Of a stretch of 11,254 nucleotides of DNA, positions 1 through 6,909 are shown piece after piece (position 1 is the stretch's first letter; every line of letters starts with the position of its first letter). The DNA lies in the NCBI GenBank assembly GCA_903926695.1, contig CAIYKK010000592.1, positions 1 to 11,254 on the forward strand, written 5' to 3'. Below the pieces are notes generated by a model. The model searched no databases. It saw only the letters and a program-made list of their open reading frames with translations, and was not told the DNA's origin. This stretch comes from an uncultured Burkholderiales bacterium (GTDB lineage Bacteria; Pseudomonadota; Gammaproteobacteria; Burkholderiales; Burkholderiaceae_C). A program made the translations under genes and the position numbers.

Positions 1-627
1 CTGAATCATCCGGCAGGTGCGAATGAGGGGCAGGCCGATCAGCGCGGTCGGGTCGTCGCTGTCGATGGCGTCGAGCAGCGCAATGCCCAGCCCTTCGCTT
101 TTGGCGCTGCCCGCGCAGTCGTAGGGTTGCTCGGCGCGCAGGTAGTTTTCTATTTCTTGATCAGTTAAATCGCGGAATTTGACGCGCACGGCAGCCAGGT
201 CAGTTTGCACAAAACCGCTTTCGAGGCAGACGACGGCGACGGCGGTCTGAAAAATCACCGTCTGGCCGCGCATCTGGCGCAGCTGGATCACGGCCTTTTC
301 ATGCGTGCCGGGCTTGCCCAGCGACAGGCCGTTTAAATCGGCGACCTGGTCCGAGCCGATGACGACGGCCTGCGGAAAAGCACTGGCCACGGCGTGGGCC
401 TTGGCCAGCGCCAGCCGTTCGGCCAGCGCCTGCGGGGCTTCGCCGGGCAGCGGGCTTTCATCGACATCGGGCGCGGCCACGTCGAAGGGAATGTGCAGGC
501 GCGCAAGCAGCTCGCGCCGGTACGGCGAGGTCGAGCCCAGCACCAGCGTGCGGCTGGCAGGGGACGGCGTGGTGGTGGCTGACGCGGCGGAAACAGGCAA
601 AAGAGCGGGGGGAGTGGCTAGGTTCAT
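1..627 (-). CDS. yceF: Maf-family nucleotide pyrophosphatase, YceF type (partial, 3' end outside window)
   Basis: The 209 visible codons read without a stop to the window edge. Compared with the roughly 194-residue E. coli YceF, probably only 10-15 C-terminal residues are missing. The Maf signature STSPYRREL is at residues 32-40, IGSDQVA with the presumed catalytic Asp93 at 90-96, an AGSAKSEGLG stretch lies further on, and GLPLI is near the end. These fit the YceF subgroup, which is known to hydrolyse 7-methyl-GTP and is thought to clean up modified nucleotides. The ATG at 627 gives about 26 extra Ala/Thr/Pro-rich residues before the usual N-terminus, so the true start could be a few codons downstream, but no better ATG is visible. 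It diverges from yceD, as in E. coli. The family call is secure; the exact substrate is inferred from subgroup and context. Confidence 0.93.
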   Translation of the reverse strand, partial: MNLATPPALLPVSAASATTTPSPASRTLVLGSTSPYRRELLARLHIPFDVAAPDVDESPLPGEAPQALAERLALAKAHAVASAFPQAVVIGSDQVADLNGLSLGKPGTHEKAVIQLRQMRGQTVIFQTAVAVVCLESGFVQTDLAAVRVKFRDLTDQEIENYLRAEQPYDCAGSAKSEGLGIALLDAIDSDDPTALIGLPLIRTCRMIQ

Positions 628-653
628 GTCTGCGATTCTCTTACACTGCGGGG

Positions 654-1199
654 ATGTCAAAATCTCTTCACGCTACCCGGCTCAACATGCCCGCGCTTGC
701 CCAGGAAGGCCGGCCACTCATTGAAATCACACCTTTGCAGGATATGGAGCGCCTGGCGCAGGAGGCGCAGGGGCTGACGCACGACGCCGCTGTCAGCTGG
801 CAGGCGAAGGCCGAACTGCGGCCCGGCTCGGGCGCTGAGCCTGATGTCTGGCTGCATTTGCAGGCCAGCGTCCTTTTTCCGCTGATCTGCCAGCGCTGCA
901 TGGGTGTGGTGACTGTGCCGCTGGAAATCGATCAGTGGTACCGCTTTGTCGCCACGGAAGCCATTGCGATGGAGCAGGACGACGACTCCGAAGAGGATTT
1001 GCTGGTCATGGCGCCGCAGTTTGACCTGCTGGCCGTGCTCGAAGACGAGCTGCTCATGGCCCTGCCGCTGGTGCCCATGCACGACGAATGCCCGGTCGCG
1101 CCCGTGCTGCAGGCAGGCGAAGACGAGCTGGCCGATGAAGCCAGCGAAAAGCCCAATCCCTTTGCCTTGCTGTCCCAGCTGAAAAAGAACAATTCCTGA
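654..1199 (+). CDS. yceD: YceD/DUF177 large-subunit rRNA accumulation protein
   Basis: A 181-residue DUF177 protein. The family is known to be needed for normal accumulation of 23S rRNA and is usually encoded just upstream of rpmF. The diagnostic CxxC is present as C79-Q-R-C82 in an LICQRC context, followed by an acidic middle (EQDDDSEEDL) and the characteristic C-terminal tail NPFALLSQLKK. The ATG at 654 follows a short GCGGGG stretch directly, so the ribosome-binding site is poor. An in-frame ATG at 687 is the alternative start. Here the gene is separated from rpmF by about 1.9 kb that includes a histidine kinase gene on the other strand, so simple yceD-rpmF co-transcription is unlikely. 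It is probably cytoplasmic and acts in 50S assembly. The family call is secure and the start is moderately secure. Confidence 0.92.
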   Translation: MSKSLHATRLNMPALAQEGRPLIEITPLQDMERLAQEAQGLTHDAAVSWQAKAELRPGSGAEPDVWLHLQASVLFPLICQRCMGVVTVPLEIDQWYRFVATEAIAMEQDDDSEEDLLVMAPQFDLLAVLEDELLMALPLVPMHDECPVAPVLQAGEDELADEASEKPNPFALLSQLKKNNS

Positions 1200-1316
1200 C
1201 GGTTGGGTACGGGCGCCTGTCGCAGCGTTCAAGTCGCTCAGGCGGTTTTGCGCCGCCGGTTCTGGGGCTGTCGCCGAGTCAGGCTTGGGCGCTGCCCGGC
1301 AGCCGGGGTCGAACGG
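1200..1316. other. Convergent intergenic gap with two short GC-rich inverted repeats
   Basis: This gap separates the ends of the convergent genes yceD and the kinase. GGCGG at 1241-1245 can pair with CCGCC at 1253-1257, and GCTG with CAGC within 1291-1303. Neither is followed by a T-tract in either direction, so I do not call an intrinsic terminator. I see nothing else in it. Confidence 0.4.
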
Positions 1317-2543
1317 TCACAGGCTCCATTGCGCCGGGCTGGTCGTTTTGTCCAGCAGCACCGTCTGCAAGCCGGGGCGCTGCTGGCGCAGGTGCTGCAC
1401 CAGCGCCGGGCCGCCCATGTCGGGCAATGTGACGCTGACGGCAGCCAGTGCCAACTGCGTGAGGGTGGGCAGCAGGATCAGCGCCATCTCAGGGCTGTCG
1501 GCCTCGACCACCCGCAAACCCTGGGCGCGCAGTTGCGCGGCGAGGGCCGGGCGCGTCAAGTCATCGTCATCGACCAGCAGGGCGGTTTTACCTGAAGCGG
1601 TGGCAGGCGCGGCGGACAAGCTGGATGCGAGCAGCGCGGCGCCATCGTCGTCGTCGCAGCGGGGCAGGTACAGGCTGGCCTGGGTACCAACGCCGCTTTG
1701 ACTTTCCAGGTGCAGGCAGCCAGCGGCGTCTCGGGCAAAGTTTATGACCATCTGTAGCCCCAGCCCGCCTTCCTGCGCCGCCGCCTGGCTCGAAAACGGT
1801 GGCGCCGTGGCTTGAGCCAGCGCCTCGGGCGTCATGCCGCAGCCGGTATCGGTGAGGCAAAAAACCACCAGATCGCCGTCCGGTGCCCGTGTCGGGCGTG
1901 CCGCGCCGCTGGGCAGGTTGTGCAGCGCCAACGTGAGTTCGCCACCGCCGGGCATGGCGCTGCGCGCATTGACTGCCAACTGGGTCAGCGCCGCGCTCAG
2001 GCTTCGCTCCTGGGCCTGCACGGGCCACGCATCGGGCGCAATGTGCAGATGAAAAGCGATACGGGGGCCGACCGCGCCGCCCAGAAACACCTCCTGCCCG
2101 GCCAGCCATGCCGCCGTGTCAATGTGCGCTGGCGAATCAGTGCGGCTGCCGGTAAAACTTCTCAGGTTGGCGATCAAGCCCTTGCCGTCGTCAATGGCGC
2201 GCTGGCCGGTGGTGACCACCTTGCGCACGCGCTCGTCCTGCGAGAGGCGCTCAAGCAGCTTGAACCCGAGCGACAGCCCCATCAGCACATTGGCCAGATC
2301 GTGCGCCAAGCCACCAGCCAGAAGGCCAATCGACTCAAACCGCTGCGCCTCAATCAGGCTGGCCTGAAGGGTTTCGCGCCGCCCGGTCTCGGCCGCCAGA
2401 GTCTGCAGGGTCTCGGTGAGCATGTGCGTGCGCTGGGCCAGGCGCTGCTCCAATTCTTCGATGCGCCTGGCCTGCGCTTCGGCCGGTTCGCTGTTCGGGG
2501 AAGTGTTGGGCGCCGGGGCGCGAAGGCGGGCAGTCGGATTCAT
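1317..2543 (-). CDS. Soluble hybrid-type sensor histidine kinase with truncated, degenerate receiver domain
   Basis: About 408 residues from the ATG at 2543; an in-frame TTG at 2585 would add 14. Numbering here is from the ATG. After a Pro/Ala-rich start comes a coiled-coil-like stretch (about 20-68), then an H-box GGLAHDLANVL with presumed phospho-accepting His81, an N-box LAVNARSAMP (Asn192), a G1 box DTGCGM (about 232-237), an F-like box PPFSS and a G2 box GGLGL (about 259-263). A receiver-like segment starts near 320 with an acidic cluster LVDDDD. No transmembrane segment or PAS/GAF input domain is visible, so it should be cytoplasmic and sense its signal through the coiled coil or a partner. 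The receiver is only about 88 residues, lacks the C-terminal Lys region, and has Ser at the expected phospho-acceptor Asp position. No cognate regulator lies nearby. The kinase core looks intact; signal and target are unknown. Confidence 0.85.
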   Translation of the reverse strand: MNPTARLRAPAPNTSPNSEPAEAQARRIEELEQRLAQRTHMLTETLQTLAAETGRRETLQASLIEAQRFESIGLLAGGLAHDLANVLMGLSLGFKLLERLSQDERVRKVVTTGQRAIDDGKGLIANLRSFTGSRTDSPAHIDTAAWLAGQEVFLGGAVGPRIAFHLHIAPDAWPVQAQERSLSAALTQLAVNARSAMPGGGELTLALHNLPSGAARPTRAPDGDLVVFCLTDTGCGMTPEALAQATAPPFSSQAAAQEGGLGLQMVINFARDAAGCLHLESQSGVGTQASLYLPRCDDDDGAALLASSLSAAPATASGKTALLVDDDDLTRPALAAQLRAQGLRVVEADSPEMALILLPTLTQLALAAVSVTLPDMGGPALVQHLRQQRPGLQTVLLDKTTSPAQWSL

Positions 2544-2614
2544 AGCGTGTTTCTTTGCAGCTTCAGGTTTTTCAAAGGTGAACAATCAGACGCGATGCAG
2601 CGGTCTGAATGGCG

Positions 2615-2636
2615 AAAAGCCCCTCCTTGTGGGGCT
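2615..2636 (-). terminator. Hairpin with minus-strand T-run, possible weak terminator
   Basis: AGCCCC at 2618-2623 pairs perfectly with GGGGCT at 2631-2636 around a 7-nt loop. Read on the minus strand, the stem is followed by a short TTTT (2618-2615), partly overlapping the stem base. It would stop transcription entering from the rpmF side toward the kinase gene. The T-run is short, so it may act only weakly or belong to the relic-like region beside it. Confidence 0.4.
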
Positions 2637-2675
2637 GCAGCTGCTCTGGGGTGTTAATTTTTACCCTTCTTGCGT

Positions 2676-2834
2676 GGAAACTCCATCCTTCAGGGCGGGG
2701 ATGCAGAGCGCGGACACCGAAGGTCTCTTTGTAGCTTGCAGGTGTTTGAGTCCATGGGGCGCGGCTGGGTGCTGGCCCGTCGGAGGTGAAAAAATGTGTG
2801 CATACGGTAGCCTTGAGGGAGGAGGATGTCAAAA
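2676..2834. mobile_element. Possible decayed IS200/IS605-type element end (two related palindromic motifs)
   Basis: The segment at 2684-2703 (CATCC, then CTTCAGGGCGG, then GGATG) has imperfect palindromic character, CATCC pairing with GGATG. It resembles the subterminal hairpins I recall from IS200/IS605-family elements carrying tnpB. A second, more degenerate version lies at 2809-2830 (GCCTTGAGGGAGGAGGATG) and continues into GTCAA. The two share CCTT, AGGG and GGATG in the same order. No tnpA or tnpB coding sequence is present nearby, so at most this is a solo relic. The resemblance is from memory and is tentative. Confidence 0.28.
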
Positions 2835-2861
2835 ATTTTTAAATCCTGGCAGCCATTATGA
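2826..2861 (+). CDS. Candidate 11-residue ORF with strong Shine-Dalgarno (doubtful)
   Basis: ATG at 2826 directly follows a purine-rich GAGGGAGGAGG (2815-2825) that would pair well with the 16S anti-SD. It encodes MSKIFKSWQPL and stops at TGA 2859-2861. The stop overlaps an ATG at 2858 (ATGA), which opens a 30-codon very basic ORF ending at TAA 2948-2950 (many Arg/Lys; MNLARSRQ start). This is leader-peptide-like in layout. The purine run also matches the possible IS-end motif, and both ORFs lie upstream of the rpmF promoter, so chance is a good explanation. Confidence 0.2.
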   Translation: MSKIFKSWQPL

Positions 2862-2922
2862 ATTTGGCCCGGTCCCGGCAGAGTTCTCCAGCGAGGCGCA
2901 AAACGGACTCCATCCTGCGCAA

Positions 2923-2958
2923 GCGGAACGGTTTTCGTCTCACGCTATAATGCTAGGC
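2923..2958 (+). promoter_or_regulatory. Probable sigma-70-type promoter for rpmF
   Basis: A perfect -10 hexamer TATAAT lies at 2946-2951 in an A/T-richer context, with expected initiation near 2958. The -35 region at the usual 16-18 bp spacing (about 2922-2929, GCGGAA) does not resemble TTGACA, so the promoter may depend on an activator, on UP-type contacts or mainly on the -10. The resulting leader to rpmF would be about 120 nt. Confidence 0.6.
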
Positions 2959-3076
2959 TTCGCGTGCCAATGCAGTGATGCTTTCTTCTTGTCGATAGAT
3001 ACAGAGGGAGCCGTCACCACACTCTGATATTTGGTGCGAAATTTACCAACACTACACCCCCTGTCAGGATCGAATC

Positions 3077-3259
3077 ATGGCCGTCCAGCAAAACAAAAAG
3101 TCCCCTTCCAAGCGCGGTATGCACCGCTCGCACAACGCTCTCGTGGTGCCAGGCATTGCCGTGGAATCAACCACCGGCGAAACCCATCTGCGTCACCACA
3201 TCAGCCCCACCGGTTTTTACCGTGGCCGCAAGGTGCTGAAAACCAAAGCTGAAGCTTAA
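3077..3259 (+). CDS. rpmF: 50S ribosomal protein L32
   Basis: A 60-residue protein matching bacterial L32, a structural component of the large ribosomal subunit. The opening [20 protein letters not shown] is the canonical proteobacterial L32 start, followed by a [20 protein letters not shown] core and a Lys/Ala tail. It is the cysteine-free form with no zinc ribbon, as is usual in betaproteobacteria. An AGGA Shine-Dalgarno at 3066-3069 sits 7 nt before the ATG. It is preceded by a TATAAT promoter and a long leader, and is followed by a strong hairpin terminator before plsX. It therefore looks like its own short transcription unit with read-through into the fab genes, rather than the distal half of yceD-rpmF as in E. 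coli. Identity is very secure. Confidence 0.97.
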   Translation: MAVQQNKKSPSKRGMHRSHNALVVPGIAVESTTGETHLRHHISPTGFYRGRKVLKTKAEA

Positions 3260-3277
3260 ATTCCCGCTTTAAGGACA

Positions 3278-3308
3278 GGCCCGCACTTACCCTGCGGGCC
3301 TTTCTTTT
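3278..3308 (+). terminator. Intrinsic terminator/attenuator between rpmF and plsX
   Basis: GGCCCGCA (3278-3285) pairs perfectly over 8 bp with TGCGGGCC (3293-3300) around the loop CTTACCC, and is followed by TTTCTTTT (3301-3308). It lies 18 nt after the rpmF stop and 36 nt before the plsX ATG. It should release most rpmF transcripts, so plsX-fabH would receive only read-through unless a weak promoter lies in 3309-3344, where I see none that is convincing. Confidence 0.88.
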
Positions 3309-3344
3309 GCCCAAATTTCACTTTTCGACGGGATCGCTTACGCC

Positions 3345-4427
3345 ATGATCAGGATTGCTGTTGATGCCATGGGCGGGGACATCGGTCCTGCCGTCATTCT
3401 TCCGGCCAGTCTGGCGTTTTTGCAGGCCCATCAGGACGCGCATATCCTGCTCGTCGGCCAGCCCGAGGCGCTCGCCGCACACCCCGTGTACGCCCAATTG
3501 CAGGCGCTGGGCCGCTGCGAGATCGTCGCCGCCAGCGAAGTCGTCAGCATGGACGACCCGATAGAAGTCGCGCTGCGGCGCAAAAAAGACTCGTCCATGC
3601 GCGTCACCATGAACCAGGTCAAGAGCGGCGCGGCCCACGTCGGCGTCTCCGGCGGCAACACCGGCGCTTTGATGGCCATTGCCCGCTACGTGCTCAAAAC
3701 GATGGACGGCATTGACCGGCCCGCCATCGCCTCCCAACTGCCCAACGCCAGCGGCGGCGGCACGACCATGCTTGATTTGGGCGCGAACGTCGATTGCACC
3801 GAAGAACACCTGCTGCAGTTCGCCGTCATGGGCTCGGCGCTGGTGGCGGCGATTGCCGACAAGCCCAACCCCACCGTCGGCCTGCTCAACATCGGCGAGG
3901 AAGCCATCAAGGGCGGCGAGATGATCAAAAAAGCCGGTCAACTGTTGCGCGCCGCTTCCAAAGCGGGCGACATCAATTTCTACGGCAACGTCGAAGGCAA
4001 CGATATTTTTAAAGGCACGACCGATATCGTCGTGTGCGACGGTTTTGTCGGCAACGTGGCGCTCAAGACCAGCGAAGGCTTGGCGCACATGATTGGCAAC
4101 TTCATCAAGGCCGAGTTTTCGCGCAATTGGCTGACAAAAATGGCGGCTCTTGTCGCCTATCCGGTGCTGTCGGCGTTTAAAAAGCGCTTTGATTACCGCC
4201 AGTACAACGGCGCGGCGCTGCTGGGCTTGCAGGGGCTGGTGTTTAAAAGTCACGGCTCGGCTGACGCCTTTGCGTTCGAGAAGGCGCTGAACAAGGCTTA
4301 TGATGCGGCTCGCAACAACCTGCTCGAACGTGTGCGCGAACGCATCGTCCATGCCGCGCCTTTGCTGGTGGCGGCCAGGGCGGCTGGCGTCGTGGACAGC
4401 GTACCTAGAGCGGTTGCCTCGTCCTGA
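3345..4427 (+). CDS. plsX: Phosphate acyltransferase PlsX (acyl-ACP:phosphate acyltransferase)
   Basis: A 360-residue protein of the usual PlsX length. It converts acyl-ACP plus phosphate to acyl-phosphate, the donor PlsY uses to acylate glycerol-3-phosphate, and is a peripheral membrane enzyme. Visible signatures are the N-terminal [11 protein letters not shown] (2-12), [11 protein letters not shown] (about 99-109), [10 protein letters not shown] (about 141-150), a GLLNIGEE motif, [17 protein letters not shown] and the [14 protein letters not shown] stretch near 293-306. The ATG at 3345 has only a distant GGGA-type ribosome-binding site. It follows rpmF across a terminator and leads into fabH after 40 nt, the classical rpmF-plsX-fabH order. 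The C-terminus carries a short Ala-rich tail (about 340-360). Identity is very secure. Confidence 0.97.
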   Translation: MIRIAVDAMGGDIGPAVILPASLAFLQAHQDAHILLVGQPEALAAHPVYAQLQALGRCEIVAASEVVSMDDPIEVALRRKKDSSMRVTMNQVKSGAAHVGVSGGNTGALMAIARYVLKTMDGIDRPAIASQLPNASGGGTTMLDLGANVDCTEEHLLQFAVMGSALVAAIADKPNPTVGLLNIGEEAIKGGEMIKKAGQLLRAASKAGDINFYGNVEGNDIFKGTTDIVVCDGFVGNVALKTSEGLAHMIGNFIKAEFSRNWLTKMAALVAYPVLSAFKKRFDYRQYNGAALLGLQGLVFKSHGSADAFAFEKALNKAYDAARNNLLERVRERIVHAAPLLVAARAAGVVDSVPRAVASS

Positions 4428-4467
4428 CCTGCCTGTTTCAAGACCGGCCCACTCATCGTAAAAAGCA

Positions 4468-5445
4468 ATGACCCGTTATTCACGCATCACTGGGACTGGC
4501 AGTTTTCTGCCGCCGCGCCGCCTGACCAATGCCGACCTGGTGGCCGAGCTGGCCGCCAAAGGCCTGGAAACCTCCGACGAATGGATCGTCGAGCGCACCG
4601 GCATCCGGGCGCGCCACTTTGCCGCGCCCGACGTGACCAGCAGCGACCTCGGCGCCGAAGCCGCCCGGCGTGCGCTGGAAGCCGCTGGTCGGCTGCCGTC
4701 CGACATCGACCTCGTCATCGTCGCCACCTCCACGCCGGACATGGTGTTTCCCTCGGCGGCCTGCATTTTGCAGAGCAAGCTGGGCATTGCGGGCGGCCCG
4801 GCGTTTGACGTGCAGGCGGTATGCAGCGGCTTTGTGTATGCGCTGACGATTGCCGATTCGATGATCAAAACCGGTCTGGCCAGCAAGGCGCTGGTGATTG
4901 GCGCCGAAGTGTTTTCGCGCATTCTCGATTTTTCCGACCGCACGACCTCGGTGCTATTTGGCGACGGCGCTGGCGCCGTGGTGCTCGAAGCGTCCGACAC
5001 GCCCGGCATTCTGGCCAGCGACCTGCATGCCGATGGCAAGCATGTCGGCATTTTGTGCGTGCCCGGCCAGGTCTCGGGCGGCAAGGTTATCGGCAGCCCG
5101 CTGCTGACGATGGACGGCCCGGCTGTGTTCAAGCTGGCCGTGGGCGTGCTGGAAAGCGCCGCCCGCGCCGCGCTGGCCAAGGCCGAGATGACTGAAGCCG
5201 ATATCGACTGGCTGATTCCGCACCAGGCCAACATCCGCATCATGCAGAGCACGGCCAAACGGCTGAAGATGTCGTTTGACAAGGTGATCGTCACCGTCGA
5301 TCAGCATGGCAACACCTCGGCAGCCTCGATTCCGCTGGCGCTGGACGCCGCCGTGCGCAGCGGCAAGATCAAAAAGGGCGACACCCTCATGCTCGAAGGC
5401 GTGGGCGGCGGCTTCACCTGGGGCGCGGTGCTGCTCACCTACTGA
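4468..5445 (+). CDS. fabH: Beta-ketoacyl-ACP synthase III
   Basis: A 325-residue condensing enzyme that starts fatty-acid chains by joining acetyl-CoA to malonyl-ACP. The full catalytic triad is visible: Cys119 in AVCSGF, His252 in IPHQAN and Asn282 in HGNTSAAS. The N-terminal [13 protein letters not shown] motif (34-46) and the C-terminal [13 protein letters not shown] end also match FabH. The ATG at 4468 is preceded by a weak purine run. The gene follows plsX by 40 nt, consistent with one transcript. The FabD/FabG/AcpP/FabF genes expected next resume only after a two-gene interruption of about 2.1 kb. Identity is very secure. Chain-length or branched-primer preference cannot be read from the sequence. 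Confidence 0.97.
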   Translation: MTRYSRITGTGSFLPPRRLTNADLVAELAAKGLETSDEWIVERTGIRARHFAAPDVTSSDLGAEAARRALEAAGRLPSDIDLVIVATSTPDMVFPSAACILQSKLGIAGGPAFDVQAVCSGFVYALTIADSMIKTGLASKALVIGAEVFSRILDFSDRTTSVLFGDGAGAVVLEASDTPGILASDLHADGKHVGILCVPGQVSGGKVIGSPLLTMDGPAVFKLAVGVLESAARAALAKAEMTEADIDWLIPHQANIRIMQSTAKRLKMSFDKVIVTVDQHGNTSAASIPLALDAAVRSGKIKKGDTLMLEGVGGGFTWGAVLLTY

Positions 5446-5483
5446 GATGGCTACCGCGTCTCATCAGTCCCTTGGTGACAGAC

Positions 5484-5496
5484 GGGGAGTCGTTTG
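5484..5496 (+). promoter_or_regulatory. Ribosome-binding site fixing a TTG start
   Basis: GGGGAG at 5484-5489 lies 4 nt before TTG 5494-5496. The upstream ATG at 5447 is in another frame and stops at 5497, so the SD and the frame together select TTG as the start of the sialidase-like gene. Confidence 0.75.
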
Positions 5497-6909
5497 AATT
5501 TCAACACAGCCAACAGACTGAACTGGCTGGCAGCGTTGGCGCTGCTGGCCGGTTTTTCGCTGGCGGGCTGGAAAATCGCCAGCCGCCCGCCTGTTGCCGC
5601 GTTTGCGGTGCCGTTTCAGGCGGCTGCGCCGGTTGACATTGCCGCCAGTGCTGCGACGTTTCCGGCGCGGGCCACATCACCGCCCGGTACGCCCACTGCG
5701 CGGCTGGCGCAGGAATCTTCCCCCGATGGCCGTTTTCAGTTGCAGGCGCAGTTTGTCTCTTCAACGCCGGGTCAAGCGGTGCATGGGGCTTCTCTGGTCG
5801 AATTGCGCGATGGCAGTCTGCGCGCCGTGTGGTTTTCCGGTACGCGTGAGGGCGCGGGCGACGTGGCCATTCGCACCTCAGTGATGAACCCGCAAACGCT
5901 GGTCTGGAGCGCCGAAAGTACACTCTTTGACCGCCAGCAGGTTCAGCAAGGGCTGTGGCGCTACGTCAAAAAACTCGGCAATCCGGTGATCGCCCGTGCG
6001 CCCGACGGCGCGCTGTGGCTGTGGATGGTCACCGTGTCGATGGGCGGCTGGGCGGGCAGCTCCATCACTTGGGCGCGCTCGGTCGATGAGGGCTCCAGTT
6101 GGAGCACGCCGCGCAGACTGGTGACTTCGCCATTTTTAAATCTCAGCACGCTGGTCAAGGGCGCGCCGTTTTATTACCAAAATGGGCAGATCGGCCTGCC
6201 GGTGTACCACGAGTTCATCACCAAATCGGCCGAAATACTGCGCCTGGGCGCGCAGGGGCAGGTGCTGGACAAGCAGCGTATTCCCGCCAGCCGGGGCAAT
6301 TTGCAGCCGGTCGTGCTGGTCAGCAGCCCGCAGCGGGTGCAGACCTACATGCGCTCGGGCAGCGCGCAGGCCGTGATGGCGTCAAGCACCGACGATGCGG
6401 GCGTTGGCTGGACGCAAACGCATGCCACCAGCTGGTCCAATCCCGACTCGGCGCTGGCCGGGGTGGTGACTTCTGGCGGTCAGCAGTGGCTGGCCCTGAA
6501 CCCGACCAGCCGCCGCCGCGAAACGCTGGCGCTGCTGCAGACCGGGGTGGGCGGCTCTTTTGACGGCGCCAGCCCGTGGATGGTGGAATCGCCCGCCGCG
6601 CCCCAGACGCCGCTGTCCGTCACCAATTACGAAAAGCTGCTGGGCGATGAACTTGCCGCCCGTGGCGCGACGCCCGTGCAGGCTCAAGCCTATGTCGCCA
6701 GCGCCCGACGCCAGCTGTGCGGCCCACAAACCTGCGTGCGGGAGTTTTCTTACCCCTACCTGTTGCAAAGCCGCGACGGCTATTTGCACATGGTTTACAC
6801 CTGGCACCGCAGCCGAATCAAGCATGTGCGCCTGGCGCCGCTGCAGGTGCTTTTGCCTGCCCCAACAGCCTCTTCTGTGGCCCCGAATGATGCTGCCACC
6901 GCTCCCTGA
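5494..6909 (+). CDS. Membrane-anchored sialidase-like protein (BNR/Asp-box beta-propeller family)
   Basis: A 471-residue protein. Residues about 11-27 form one hydrophobic segment, with no lipobox Cys, so it is probably anchored with its body in the periplasm. An Ala/Pro-rich linker (about 32-75) precedes the propeller. A perfect Asp-box SVDEGSSW is at 196-203 and a second, looser one (TDDAGVGW) at 299-306. The blade motif VWFSGTREGAGDVAI (about 112-126) and the end motif SYPYLLQSRDGYLHMVYTW with SRIKHV (about 419-445) are typical of the BNR_2 sialidase-like family. A canonical FRIP motif is not evident, so sialic acid need not be the substrate; another glycan or a lytic/binding role is possible. 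It starts with TTG behind a good SD, 48 nt after fabH, and overlaps the next membrane-protein gene. The family is secure; the activity is not known. Confidence 0.85.
   Translation: MNFNTANRLNWLAALALLAGFSLAGWKIASRPPVAAFAVPFQAAAPVDIAASAATFPARATSPPGTPTARLAQESSPDGRFQLQAQFVSSTPGQAVHGASLVELRDGSLRAVWFSGTREGAGDVAIRTSVMNPQTLVWSAESTLFDRQQVQQGLWRYVKKLGNPVIARAPDGALWLWMVTVSMGGWAGSSITWARSVDEGSSWSTPRRLVTSPFLNLSTLVKGAPFYYQNGQIGLPVYHEFITKSAEILRLGAQGQVLDKQRIPASRGNLQPVVLVSSPQRVQTYMRSGSAQAVMASSTDDAGVGWTQTHATSWSNPDSALAGVVTSGGQQWLALNPTSRRRETLALLQTGVGGSFDGASPWMVESPAAPQTPLSVTNYEKLLGDELAARGATPVQAQAYVASARRQLCGPQTCVREFSYPYLLQSRDGYLHMVYTWHRSRIKHVRLAPLQVLLPAPTASSVAPNDAATAP

Larger units (their letters stand above)
2544..3076. 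other. Gene-poor region between the kinase start and rpmF
   Basis: There is no confident gene in these roughly 530 bases. The stretch is visibly richer in A/T than its neighbours, especially 2800-3076. It holds, in order: the 5' flank of the kinase gene; a hairpin at 2618-2636 with a T-run on the minus-strand side; two similar IS200/IS605-end-like motifs near 2683-2704 and 2809-2830; two tiny overlapping ORFs at 2826-2950; and a TATAAT box at 2946-2951 followed by a leader of about 120 nt to rpmF. Longer open frames that cross it in both directions have no recognisable protein features. Confidence 0.6.

Noticed and set aside
1241-1303. Bidirectional terminator between yceD and the kinase gene
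   Set aside because: Short GC-rich inverted repeats exist, but no T-run follows on either strand.
1812-2657. A 281-codon plus-strand frame opposite the kinase gene
   Set aside because: The minus-strand frame has all histidine-kinase boxes in order; the plus-strand one has no motif and is Arg/Gln/Gly-rich.
2572-2832. An 86-codon minus-strand frame upstream of the kinase
   Set aside because: No domain or convincing start signal. It is open by chance across the relic-like segment and contains the hairpin.
2416-3027. A 203-codon plus-strand frame running toward rpmF
   Set aside because: It begins antisense inside the kinase gene and crosses the hairpin, IS-like motifs and promoter. Its composition is heterogeneous and no family is recognisable.
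3318-4352. A 344-codon open frame on the minus strand opposite plsX
   Set aside because: It lies almost wholly antisense to a certain plsX gene. The translation is His/Gly/Ala/Asp-rich, as expected for a high-GC shadow frame, with no domain.
4476-5294. A 272-codon minus-strand frame opposite fabH
   Set aside because: Shadow of fabH; the Ser/Ala/Arg-rich translation shows no family signature.
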